From: Clostridiales bacterium UBA1774 | GTDB lineage: Bacteria; Bacillota; Clostridia; Oscillospirales; Oscillospiraceae | Direction of reading: 5' to 3' | DNA length: 8,754 nucleotides | NCBI GenBank assembly: GCA_002314635.1 | Contig: DCGQ01000008.1 | Span: 291 to 9,044 of the forward strand | Shown here: in pieces, positions 1-6,045 of the stretch | Layout: each line of letters opens with the position of its first letter | Numbering within the stretch: position 1 is the first letter of the stretch | The notes under the pieces: model-generated | The model's database searches: none | What the model was told of the DNA's origin: nothing | What the model saw: only the letters and a program-made list of their open reading frames with translations | Program-made: the position numbers and the translations under genes

Positions 1-152
1 ACATTGCAGCGGCCCTTTCCGGTGATCCGCAGCTTCCGGCCGGGACGCTCCTCCCGTTCCAGAATCTGAACTCTTGCCCCGCACTCCGCCGCCGTGATCG
101 CAGCCATCAGTCCGGCAGCGCCGCCGCCGATGACACATACATCAGTCCTCAT
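1..152 (-). CDS. HI0933/BaiN-like NAD(P)/FAD-dependent oxidoreductase, N-terminal part
   Basis: Only the first 50 residues are in the window; the gene continues beyond base 1. The protein begins MRTDVCVIGGGAAGLMAA, a beta strand followed by the glycine-rich GGGAAG turn of a Rossmann fold that binds the ADP part of FAD. An acidic residue follows near the end of the second strand (ILERE, residues 30-34). Residues 38-50 read GRKLRITGKGRCN, the hallmark of the HI0933 family (also annotated as BaiN or aminoacetone oxidase-like flavoproteins). The true substrate of most members is unknown, and the bile-acid role of BaiN should not be assumed here. The ATG lies inside the end of the RpiR-type regulator gene with an 11-base overlap, so the two are co-transcribed. 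A GGAGTG motif lies about 10 bases upstream of the start, a long spacing, with a run of seven A just before the ATG. Confidence 0.9.
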   Translation of the reverse strand, partial: MRTDVCVIGGGAAGLMAAITAAECGARVQILEREERPGRKLRITGKGRCN

Positions 153-1002
153 TTTTTTCGTACACTCCGTACTCATTCCAGACGGTTTCCAGTTCTGCAA
201 ACGTATCCGCCACACCCGGTTTCCGCTCGCTTACCGCCACGATCAGCGCATTGATCAGGCTCAGCGGCGCCACCAGCGAGTCCACAAAGGAAACCATATC
301 GCTGCGAGCCAGAAGGCAGATGTCCGCCCCCTGTGCAATCGGGGAGGTTTCCGCATCCGTCAGCGCCAGCACCGTGGCGCCCCGTTCCCGTGCAAAGTGA
401 ACCGCATCCACTGTTCTGCGGGAGTAACGGGGATAGCTGATACCCACAAACACATCACCGGAACCGATCCGCAGCATCTGCTCAAAGATTTCTCCGGTAG
501 TGTTTTCATAAAGGACTTTTACATTTCCAAAAATCAGGTTGAAATAGAACCCCATAAAGGTACTCAGTGCCGAGCTGGTACGGGTTCCCAGAATGTAGAT
601 GGTCTTGGCTTTCAGCAGTGCTTCCACTGCAGCCTCGAAGCAGCCGCGGTCCACCTCGTTCTGCGTTCGGGTAATATTCTCCATATCCGAATTCAGAATC
701 GCTGCCAGTGTGTCCCGGTCTCCGATGACGGTTCTGGCTACCTCGATCCGCTGTACACTGGTCAGGCGGTTGCGAATCATCTCCTGCAGCGCACGGCGCA
801 TCTCTGGATAACCGTCGAATCCCAGCTCCAATGCAAAGCGCACTACCGTGGATTCACTTACGTTTGTTTTCTGACCCAGCTTTGACGCCGTCAGAAATGC
901 GGCTTTATCCGCATTCTCTGTGATATAACGGGCGATCCGGTTCTGCCCCTTGGAAAAGCTCCTGCGCTTTGCCTCGATCAGAGAAATGATATCCTTTTCC
1001 AT
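142..1002 (-). CDS. MurR/RpiR family transcriptional regulator (HTH + SIS domain)
   Basis: This 286-residue protein has the full length and two-domain layout of the family. Residues 1-75 form the helix-turn-helix DNA-binding domain: GQNRIARYITEN at 19-30, then the recognition region SKLGQKTNVSESTVVRFALE with GFDGYPEMR to residue 69. Residues about 125-260 form a SIS domain, the fold that binds phosphosugars, with IYILGTRTSS, then VFVGISYPRYSRRTVDAV and GATVLALTDAETSPIA. Family members sense sugar phosphates such as N-acetylmuramate 6-phosphate, but no sugar transport or catabolic gene is visible here, so the ligand is unknown. The ATG has a GGAGG five bases upstream. The gene has its own promoter at 1044-1072 and overlaps the following flavoprotein gene by 11 bases. 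Autoregulation is plausible but is inference. Confidence 0.93.
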   Translation of the reverse strand: MEKDIISLIEAKRRSFSKGQNRIARYITENADKAAFLTASKLGQKTNVSESTVVRFALELGFDGYPEMRRALQEMIRNRLTSVQRIEVARTVIGDRDTLAAILNSDMENITRTQNEVDRGCFEAAVEALLKAKTIYILGTRTSSALSTFMGFYFNLIFGNVKVLYENTTGEIFEQMLRIGSGDVFVGISYPRYSRRTVDAVHFARERGATVLALTDAETSPIAQGADICLLARSDMVSFVDSLVAPLSLINALIVAVSERKPGVADTFAELETVWNEYGVYEKNED

Positions 1003-1021
1003 GCTTTCCTCCGACTATGCA

Positions 1022-1035
1022 GTTCTGCCGTTCTG
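1022..1035. repeat. short direct repeat GTTCTG-CC-GTTCTG in the regulator leader
   Basis: Two copies of GTTCTG (1022-1027 and 1030-1035) are separated by CC, just downstream of the expected transcription start of the RpiR-type gene. The left copy is also part of GCAGTTCTGC (1019-1028), which has four-base inverted arms. The position suits an operator for autoregulation, but the repeat is short and may be chance. Confidence 0.3.
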
Positions 1036-1043
1036 TTTCCCGC

Positions 1044-1072
1044 ATCATAAGACAAAAACGGAAAAAACGCAA
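1044..1072 (-). promoter_or_regulatory. SigA-type promoter of the rpiR-like/flavoprotein unit
   Basis: On the minus strand the sequence reads TTGCGT (-35, bases 1072-1067), a spacer of exactly 17 bases, then TATGAT (-10, bases 1049-1044). The predicted start is near 1037, giving a leader of about 35 bases before the ATG at 1002. The -35 box lies in the descending arm of the terminator hairpin that ends the upstream operon, so promoter and terminator share DNA. Confidence 0.65.
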
Positions 1073-1098
1073 GAGAAGCTGCGTTTTTCTTCCGTTTC
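1054..1098 (-). terminator. Rho-independent terminator of the ispD-rluB operon
   Basis: On the minus strand an arm reading ACGGAAGAAAAACGCA pairs with TGCGTTTTTTCCGT across a short loop, with a two-base bulge, followed by TTTTTGTCTT. It lies about 30 bases past the rluB stop codon. The stem is rich in A-T pairs and so weaker than the other two terminators in the window. The reverse orientation also has T-runs, but no plus-strand gene needs it. Confidence 0.7.
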
Positions 1099-1126
1099 TC
1101 TGATGAATTGTGACAAACGCATGGAT

Positions 1127-1858
1127 TTATGTACGCTGTTTTAGGCCTGCAGCCCGGTACAGCGTGCGGACTTCCTTGTCGGTCAGTTCCCGGGAGCAGC
1201 CGGTACGCAAATCGCCCAGAGACAGGCCGCCCTCAGACAGGCGAATCAGCCGCTTCACATCCAGACCTGCAGCAGCGCACAGATTTCGAACCAGATGCTT
1301 CCGCCCCTCCGTGACAGTGACCTCCAGAATGGCGCGCCCGCCGTCATCCCGCACCAGTCGAACCCGCTTTGCCTTTGCCGGACCATCCTCCAGTGTCAGG
1401 GTATCGCCAAGCTTTTCCACCGCTGCGGCGATATCCTCACCCTCCACCCGAACGGTATAAATTTTTTCCACCTCATGGGAGGGATGCGTCAATGCGTTGG
1501 TAAGCTCTCCATCATTGGTCAGAAGCAGCAGGCCCTCCGAATTGGCGTCCAGTCTGCCCACCGGCCAGATTCGTTCGGTACAGTTGGGCACATAATCCAG
1601 AACCGTTTTCCGACCTTTTTCGTCTTTCCGGGTACAGACACAACCCCGCGGTTTGTTCAGCAGCAGATAGATCCTCTGTCCGGGGCCGGCCAGTGCCTTC
1701 CCATCCACCGCAATCAGATCCCGTTCTTCATCTGCCTTGGTGCCAACGCCGACGACCTTACCGTTTACGGTTACACGTCCGGCTTCCAGCATGGCCTCCG
1801 CCTCCCGGCGGGAGGCGATGCCATGTGCGGACAGAATTTTCTGCAGTCTTTCTTCCAT
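1127..1858 (-). CDS. rluB: RluB-type 23S rRNA pseudouridine synthase
   Basis: The 243-residue protein isomerises a specific uridine in large-subunit rRNA to pseudouridine. Residues 1-50 form an S4 RNA-binding domain (MEERLQKILSAHGIASRREA, then AGRVTVNGKVV). Residues 63-75 read IYLLLNKPRGCVC, typical of the RsuA/RluB/RluE/RluF family. The catalytic aspartate is D104 in the motif WPVGRLDANSEGLLLLTNDG. The order S4 then catalytic domain and the length fit the family. Assignment to RluB over RsuA or RluE rests on general resemblance and on its usual place next to scpA/scpB in Firmicutes, so the exact target uridine is not proved. It is the last gene of the ten-gene operon, starting 15 bases after the dacF stop. 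Its purine-rich GAGAGG motif overlaps the end of dacF, with a rather long spacing of about 11 bases, so translation may depend partly on coupling. Confidence 0.93.
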   Translation of the reverse strand: MEERLQKILSAHGIASRREAEAMLEAGRVTVNGKVVGVGTKADEERDLIAVDGKALAGPGQRIYLLLNKPRGCVCTRKDEKGRKTVLDYVPNCTERIWPVGRLDANSEGLLLLTNDGELTNALTHPSHEVEKIYTVRVEGEDIAAAVEKLGDTLTLEDGPAKAKRVRLVRDDGGRAILEVTVTEGRKHLVRNLCAAAGLDVKRLIRLSEGGLSLGDLRTGCSRELTDKEVRTLYRAAGLKQRT

Positions 1859-1873
1859 AAGTCACTATTCCTC

Positions 1874-3016
1874 TCAGTAAAACGCATATTGGGGATAAGA
1901 AATGCTGTGTCGGCAGGCAAAATACCAATACCAGCGCAGCTGTTCCCAGAAATTCAAGGCTTGTGTTTCGTCCAAACTGCCGGTTTCCGCACAGAAGATA
2001 CCGGTTTCACCCAGAAGTCTGCCCTGCCCATCCAGCAGCTGCAGCTTTCCCACCTGCACCCCCGCCGACATGGGCGCATACAGGAACCGGGGCACATCCA
2101 ATCTGATCTCCGGCAGAGTATCTTTCGGAACCGGGTGTTTCAGCTCCCCGGCTGAGAGCCGCACTGTTTCCGTTTTACCGGAAATCAGGGGGACAGACCA
2201 GTTCAGTTCCGCGGCGTCGAACAGGCAATACCGCCCGTAACACCAACTCAGTAGATTCAGATGGTCATTCCAATCGTCCGGTGCATCCATGGTCACGCAG
2301 ACCAGCGTCATGCCTTCCCGCTCCGTGCAGGAAATCAGCGTTCGCCCCGCAGCAACGGTATAGCCGGTTTTCCCGCCGAAAGTGCCCTCGCTTCGCCACA
2401 GCAGTTTATTATGGTTCACCAGCGTCTGCCCGTGAACCTCTGCACTTTGGGTACCCATGACTTCCCGAATCACGGGATCCTGCAGGGCGGCACAGGCCAG
2501 AATGCCCAGATCTCGTGCAGTCGTGCTGTGCCCTTCCGCATTCAGACCGCTGGCATCCGTGAATACGCTGTGCGTCATGCCCAGCTCCGACGCCTTTTCA
2601 TTCATACGCCGCACAAAGTCCTGCTCCGAACCGGATGCAGCACAGGCCAGCGCTGCCGCCGCATCATTGCCGGATGCCAGCAGCAGACCAAGCAGCAATT
2701 CCCGAACGGTATAGTTCTCCTCCGGCTGCAGGTACATGGAGCTGCCTTCCCGGCTGCAGCATTCCGCAGGAATCGTCACCGTCTGTTCCGGTGACAGCAC
2801 CTCCAGCGCGGTCAGCGCTGTTAATAGCTTCAGGGTACTGGCCGCCTTCATAGGCTGATCTGCTGCCTTTTCATACAGGCTGACCCCGCTTTCCGCTTCC
2901 AGCAGAATCGCTGTCTTTGCGGAAACAGCGGGGTCTTCCGTCGCCGCCTGCACCGGCATACAGCACAGCAGCGCAGCCAGCAGCAGGGTTTCAGTTTTCC
3001 GTATCCTTGTCCTCAT
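1874..3016 (-). CDS. dacF: D-alanyl-D-alanine carboxypeptidase, DacF-like (S11 penicillin-binding protein)
   Basis: This 380-residue exported enzyme trims the terminal D-alanine from peptidoglycan stem peptides. A signal peptide is clear: basic RTRIRK at 2-7, a hydrophobic core at about 11-22, and a likely cleavage after VQA (residues 22-24). The three S11 motifs are intact: SxxK as S60-T-L-K63, SxN as S115-G-N117, and KTG at 216-218 in FGGKTGYT. Residues about 275-350 form the C-terminal beta domain of the PBP5 type. B. subtilis DacF (389 residues) is a forespore enzyme that shapes the cortex, and placement next to gerW supports that role. The C-terminus is unusually aromatic (FWEQLRWYWYF, 356-366) and may anchor the protein to the membrane. 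The gene overlaps gerW by 26 bases, and no well-spaced ribosome binding site precedes its ATG. A vegetative DacA/DacB-like role remains possible. Confidence 0.93.
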   Translation of the reverse strand: MRTRIRKTETLLLAALLCCMPVQAATEDPAVSAKTAILLEAESGVSLYEKAADQPMKAASTLKLLTALTALEVLSPEQTVTIPAECCSREGSSMYLQPEENYTVRELLLGLLLASGNDAAAALACAASGSEQDFVRRMNEKASELGMTHSVFTDASGLNAEGHSTTARDLGILACAALQDPVIREVMGTQSAEVHGQTLVNHNKLLWRSEGTFGGKTGYTVAAGRTLISCTEREGMTLVCVTMDAPDDWNDHLNLLSWCYGRYCLFDAAELNWSVPLISGKTETVRLSAGELKHPVPKDTLPEIRLDVPRFLYAPMSAGVQVGKLQLLDGQGRLLGETGIFCAETGSLDETQALNFWEQLRWYWYFACRHSISYPQYAFY

Positions 3017-3395
3017 CCTTTTTCGGCAGAAACTCCTTTACCTTGTCCAAGATCTCCGGCACGGCATCGATGAGCTTCTCCACAGGATTCTGAATGCTGT
3101 TATTGGCGCTGATCATCTTCACCGTTCCGTCCCGGATGATCAGAAAGGAAACCGGCTCAATCTTCACACCGGCACCGCTGCCGCCGCCAAAGGGGTTCGG
3201 CTGGTTTTCCTTGCCGTTCTTCGTCTGAAAATCGCTGCCGCCTGCGGCAAAACCGAAGCTGACCCGACTGACGGGAATCAGTGTGATTCCGTCCACGGTG
3301 GTGATCGGCGTGCCGACGATGGTATTCACGTCCACCATTTCCCGGATTTTTTCCATGGTGGCAGTCATCAGATCTCCAATGGGATGCTTTTCCAT
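2991..3395 (-). CDS. gerW: GerW family sporulation/germination protein (YtfJ)
   Basis: This 134-residue protein belongs to the GerW/YtfJ family. In B. subtilis it is made in the forespore and is needed for germination through the GerA receptor; its biochemical activity is unknown. Residues 3-36 (KHPIGDLMTATMEKIREMV, then DVNTIVGTP and VDGITLIPVS) and the glycine-rich PFGGGSGAGV followed by KIEPVSFLIIRDG (68-90) are the conserved core. The C-terminus is a charged tail (KKDEDKDTEN). The ATG at 3395 is chosen because GGAGG lies seven bases upstream. An in-frame ATG at 3401, which makes an ATGA overlap with the DUF2953 stop, is only one base from that GGAGG. That alternative adds two residues and cannot be excluded if coupling drives initiation. 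The adjacent ytfI-like gene mirrors the ytfI-ytfJ pair of Bacillus. Confidence 0.95.
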   Translation of the reverse strand: MEKHPIGDLMTATMEKIREMVDVNTIVGTPITTVDGITLIPVSRVSFGFAAGGSDFQTKNGKENQPNPFGGGSGAGVKIEPVSFLIIRDGTVKMISANNSIQNPVEKLIDAVPEILDKVKEFLPKKDEDKDTEN

Positions 3396-3397
3396 TT

Positions 3398-4009
3398 TCA
3401 TTCCTCCGTATCATCCTGTGCTATCCGCGATTTTTCCCGACTGCGGCTCTGACGGTGAAACCGCAGAAGCAGACGGAGCAGTGTTCCCACGGAGACGCTG
3501 AGACGCAGGCAGACATATATCTTCGGTTTTGATTCTTCAAAACTGACTGCTGTACGCACATCCCGCTTTTTGATTCGGAACATGGTTTCCAACGGCTGCA
3601 GCAGCAGTCCTGCCGCAGCATTTGCGGCTCCGAAAGCCAGTGCTGCTTTGGCCGGATCCTCACCCGCACTGAGATACCAGAAGGTCAGCTCATCGATGCT
3701 GAGCCGGGTTCTCAGTTTGCCCAGCAGCTGGCGGATTATCGGCAGCAGTTCCCGATAATTCCGAACAGACCCGGGACGTTTTGCTTCCTCTGTATCCTTT
3801 TCCTGTGCTTTTTGCCGCTTTTTCTTTCGATTCGTTTTTATTTCCGGTTTCTGACGGTTCCCCGCATCATACAGCGTCATGGACAGGAAACCCAGTTTCA
3901 GTCGAAGCAGAACGCCCGATTCTCCATAGGAGGCGCAGAGCTGTATTCTCAGGCAGAGCAGCAGTCCCAGAACCACCGCAATACCCAGCGTCCAGAGAAT
4001 GCCCGTCAA
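3398..4009 (-). CDS. DUF2953 membrane-anchored protein (YtfI-like)
   Basis: A 203-residue protein of unknown function. Residues 3-22 form one hydrophobic segment (ILWTLGIAVVLGLLLCL), probably an N-terminal membrane anchor. A short strand-rich region follows (VLLRLKLGFLSMTLYD, 33-48), then a lysine/arginine-rich linker at about 55-78. The C-terminal half contains LSIDELTFWYLSAGEDPAKAA and a second hydrophobic stretch. This layout is that of DUF2953 proteins, which sit directly before gerW in B. subtilis (ytfI) and in many Clostridia. That link suggests a spore-related role, but this is inference from neighbourhood. The start codon is TTG at 4009: GGAGG lies exactly seven bases upstream, and the TTG overlaps the scpB stop as TTGA. 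The tail is strongly basic (RFHRQSRSREKSR). Confidence 0.87.
   Translation of the reverse strand: MTGILWTLGIAVVLGLLLCLRIQLCASYGESGVLLRLKLGFLSMTLYDAGNRQKPEIKTNRKKKRQKAQEKDTEEAKRPGSVRNYRELLPIIRQLLGKLRTRLSIDELTFWYLSAGEDPAKAALAFGAANAAAGLLLQPLETMFRIKKRDVRTAVSFEESKPKIYVCLRLSVSVGTLLRLLLRFHRQSRSREKSRIAQDDTEE
3403..3407 (-). promoter_or_regulatory. Ribosome binding site that decides the gerW start
   Basis: GGAGG on the minus strand is seven bases from the ATG at 3395 and only one base from the ATG at 3401. The spacing favours the inner ATG, giving MEKHPIG as the N-terminus. Confidence 0.7.
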
Positions 4010-4608
4010 TCCCGAACCTCCGGCAGCGCCGCTGCCGCCTCTGCATCAGATTCTGCTGTTGTCTGCTCCGCAGGAATACCCGGCAGCGCCGGCAGGTCTG
4101 TTCCGATATTTTCCCCGAAATCCGGCAGTTCATCCAGAGATTCCAGACCGAAAACCCGCAGGAACATGGCAGTCGTGCGAAACTGCATCGGTCTGCCCGG
4201 CACATCCAGTCTGCCGCAGGGTTCCAGAAAACCTTTATCCACCAGAAGGCTTACCGTATAACTGCTGTCCACGCCGCGGACCTGTTCAATATAAGTGCGT
4301 GTGACCGGCTGGAAATAGGCTGCAATCGCCAGTACTTCCATTGCTGCAGGACTCAGCTTTGCGGGTTTCCGGGTATCCAGCGCCCGCCGGACCCAGTCCG
4401 CATTTTCCGCTGCAGAGCAAAGCTGCAGACTGTCCTCCAGCCGGATCAGGCGGATCCCCCGGTTTTCCAGCTGGTAGGAGCCAGCCAGACGCTGGGCAAT
4501 CTCCTCCACTGCCTCGCGGCTCAGATCCAGCAGCGCCATCAGTCGCTCAATCGGAAACGGATCACCGGCAGCAAACAGAATGCTCTCTACGATACTGTCA
4601 AATTCCAT
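4006..4608 (-). CDS. scpB: Segregation and condensation protein B
   Basis: ScpB is the dimeric winged-helix (kite) subunit that binds ScpA and, with SMC, forms the bacterial condensin that compacts and helps segregate the chromosome. The 200-residue protein starts MEFDSIVESILFAAGDPFPI, the typical first winged helix. The second winged helix holds LSPAAMEVLAIAAYFQPVTR, then IEQVRGVDSSYTVSLLVDKG and the turn RLDVPGRPMQFRTT. A family hallmark is FLRVFGLESLDELP near residues 150-163. The C-terminal tail is acidic and alanine-rich. ATG 4608 is preferred because GAGGG lies six bases upstream. A TTG at 4614 would give a TTGA overlap with scpA but has no usable spacing. The gene follows scpA by two bases, consistent with balanced synthesis of the two partners. 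Confidence 0.96.
   Translation of the reverse strand: MEFDSIVESILFAAGDPFPIERLMALLDLSREAVEEIAQRLAGSYQLENRGIRLIRLEDSLQLCSAAENADWVRRALDTRKPAKLSPAAMEVLAIAAYFQPVTRTYIEQVRGVDSSYTVSLLVDKGFLEPCGRLDVPGRPMQFRTTAMFLRVFGLESLDELPDFGENIGTDLPALPGIPAEQTTAESDAEAAAALPEVRD
4017..4021 (-). promoter_or_regulatory. Ribosome binding site supporting the TTG start of the DUF2953 gene
   Basis: GGAGG on the minus strand lies seven bases before TTG 4009, inside the last codons of scpB. It makes the TTG the best start although the codon is rare. Confidence 0.75.
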
Positions 4609-4610
4609 GC

Positions 4611-5354
4611 TCAACCCTCAAACTTTGTCAGCAGGATCCCGTTTTCCCGATCCTGCATACTGATACGGTCCATTCGATACAGCTCCAGCACGGCCAGAAA
4701 GGCCGCGGTCAGCTCATTTCGGCTGTGACTGGCTCGAAACAGAGACTGCAAATCCACGCCGCCCTCGTCCCGGATCCGCATCAGAATTTCATCCGACTTA
4801 TCTTCAATGGAGTAATGCAGCGGCGCAGGAACCAGAACCTTCTGCGGCATCTCATCACCGGTGCGTTCTCTGCCCAGAATTTCCTTCAAGGCTCGGATCA
4901 GCTCTGCCGGTTTGTACGCCCGGTATTCCGGCGGGCCGGAAATGGGTTCCTGACTGCGGATGAAAAGGCCCTCGCCTTTTCCGCTGCGTTCCTTCAGCCA
5001 GAAGGCCGCAAGCTTCATCCGTTCCAGCGTTTCTTTTCGCTGCTGCGCTTCCAGTGAGGAAATCAGCTGGCTCATTTCCTCCACATCTTTGGTGCCTTCC
5101 AGCAGGGTCTTTGCCTTGATATACAAAAGATAGGAGGCCATGGTGATAAATTCACCGGCGATCTCCAAATCCATCTTCTGCATGGAATCCAGATAAGCCA
5201 TATACTGATCCACGATCTCGCTGACCCGGATGTCCTTGATCTCCACTTTATTCCGGCTGAGCAGCTGCAGAATCAGGCTCAGCGGCCCCTCAAAGCCGGA
5301 TTGGTCTCCGCGGCTGTATACCAGATTGGGCAGGCGAAAAGTAATATCGTCCAT
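4611..5354 (-). CDS. scpA: Segregation and condensation protein A
   Basis: ScpA is the kleisin that bridges the two SMC heads and binds ScpB in bacterial condensin. The 247-residue length is normal. The N-terminal helical domain contains FEGPLSLILQLLSRNKVEIK (21-40), then DIRVSEIVDQYMAYL and EIAGEFITMASYLLYIKAKT at about 64-83, all signature regions. A charged middle segment (VEEMSQLISSLEAQQRK) binds ScpB in known structures. The C-terminal winged helix (about 175-247) ends with VLELYRMDRISMQ, the SMC-cap binding element. The ATG at 5354 is preceded by TAGGTG with about four bases of spacing, overlapping the stop codon of the upstream protease gene seven bases away. The scpA-scpB order is the standard one, and nothing looks truncated. 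Confidence 0.97.
   Translation of the reverse strand: MDDITFRLPNLVYSRGDQSGFEGPLSLILQLLSRNKVEIKDIRVSEIVDQYMAYLDSMQKMDLEIAGEFITMASYLLYIKAKTLLEGTKDVEEMSQLISSLEAQQRKETLERMKLAAFWLKERSGKGEGLFIRSQEPISGPPEYRAYKPAELIRALKEILGRERTGDEMPQKVLVPAPLHYSIEDKSDEILMRIRDEGGVDLQSLFRASHSRNELTAAFLAVLELYRMDRISMQDRENGILLTKFEG
4615..4619 (-). promoter_or_regulatory. Ribosome binding site that decides the scpB start
   Basis: GAGGG, made of the last codons of scpA, lies six bases before ATG 4608. The competing TTG 4614 directly abuts it, so the ATG is preferred. Confidence 0.65.
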
Positions 5355-5361
5355 CGTTCAC

Positions 5362-6045
5362 CTACAAAGTCAGAGAATTGAAAAACACCGCAATTTTGAA
5401 AAACCGGGTATAGACCGCTTCACTGGCCGCCGCAACAGGCGATACGGAAAAAATCCGTCCAGCCAGCAGCACCAGTCCCATAAGGATAATCATTCCGTAC
5501 CGTTCCAGAAACATCAGTCTTTGATAGGCCGTATCCGACAGAAAGCTGAACAGGATCTTAGAACCGTCCAGCGGAGGAAACGGAATCAGGTTGAATATTC
5601 CCAGTGAAATGCTGAGATATGCCATATTGTTCAGCAGTCCCAACACAAACTCCCCGGCGGCGCTTGTCTGCAGCGGAACATAAAGGAGTCCGAACAGCAC
5701 CATGCTCAGTGCTGCAAGAACGAAATTGGATGCGGGACCGGCCAGTGCCGTAATCGCCATGTCACGCTTCGGGTGCCGGAAATTTCGCATATCCACGCTG
5801 ACCGGTTTCGCCCAGCCAACGCGCAGAATCAGCAGCATAAACAAGCCGAACAGGTCTATATGGTGCAGCGGATTCAGGCTCAGCCGTCCCTGCGTTGCCG
5901 CAGTATGATCTCCTAACGCATATGCTGCAGCACCATGGCAGATTTCATGGATCATAATGCACAGCAGCGCCGGGATGGCGCGCATTCCCAGTTCCTCCAG
6001 ATAGCTCCAATCCAGTCCACGGATGATGGCAGACAGCTCGCTCAA
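5362..6045 (-). CDS. Site-2 protease family intramembrane metallopeptidase (M50)
   Basis: A multi-pass membrane zinc protease of the short, PDZ-less M50 group (YwhC-like). From the TTG start it has 227 residues. The zinc motif HExxH is H33-E-I-C-H37 inside the first hydrophobic helix. Next come the family's GDHTAATQGRLSLNPLHHID (45-64) and GWAKPVSVDMRNFRHPKRD (77-95). The core then has AGPASNFVLA (102-111) and the third metal-site motif NLIPFPPLDG (152-161, with D160). At least four hydrophobic segments are visible. The substrate is unknown. Start choice: TTG 6045 overlaps the engB stop as TTGA, has GGAGAG six bases upstream, and keeps an N-terminal stretch resembling that of homologues. ATG 5985 also has a good GGAGG eight bases upstream and would give 207 residues. 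It follows engB and precedes scpA, a frequent Clostridial neighbourhood. Confidence 0.9.
   Translation of the reverse strand: MSELSAIIRGLDWSYLEELGMRAIPALLCIMIHEICHGAAAYALGDHTAATQGRLSLNPLHHIDLFGLFMLLILRVGWAKPVSVDMRNFRHPKRDMAITALAGPASNFVLAALSMVLFGLLYVPLQTSAAGEFVLGLLNNMAYLSISLGIFNLIPFPPLDGSKILFSFLSDTAYQRLMFLERYGMIILMGLVLLAGRIFSVSPVAAASEAVYTRFFKIAVFFNSLTL

Noticed and set aside
94..885. Open frame of 263 codons on the plus strand.
   Set aside because: It is antisense to the RpiR-type regulator and rich in His, Arg, Gln and Cys, as expected of a shadow frame.
1295..2155. Open frame of 286 codons on the plus strand.
   Set aside because: It is antisense to rluB and the end of dacF, with no ribosome binding site or domain.
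3430..3438. Minus-strand GGGAAAAAT upstream of gerW, resembling a SigF -10 element.
   Set aside because: No GyATA-like -35 lies 14 to 16 bases upstream, so a single short match is not enough.
3781..4728. Long open frame of 315 codons on the plus strand.
   Set aside because: It lies wholly antisense to scpB, the DUF2953 gene and the end of scpA, which have clear family motifs, and its translation shows no recognisable domain.
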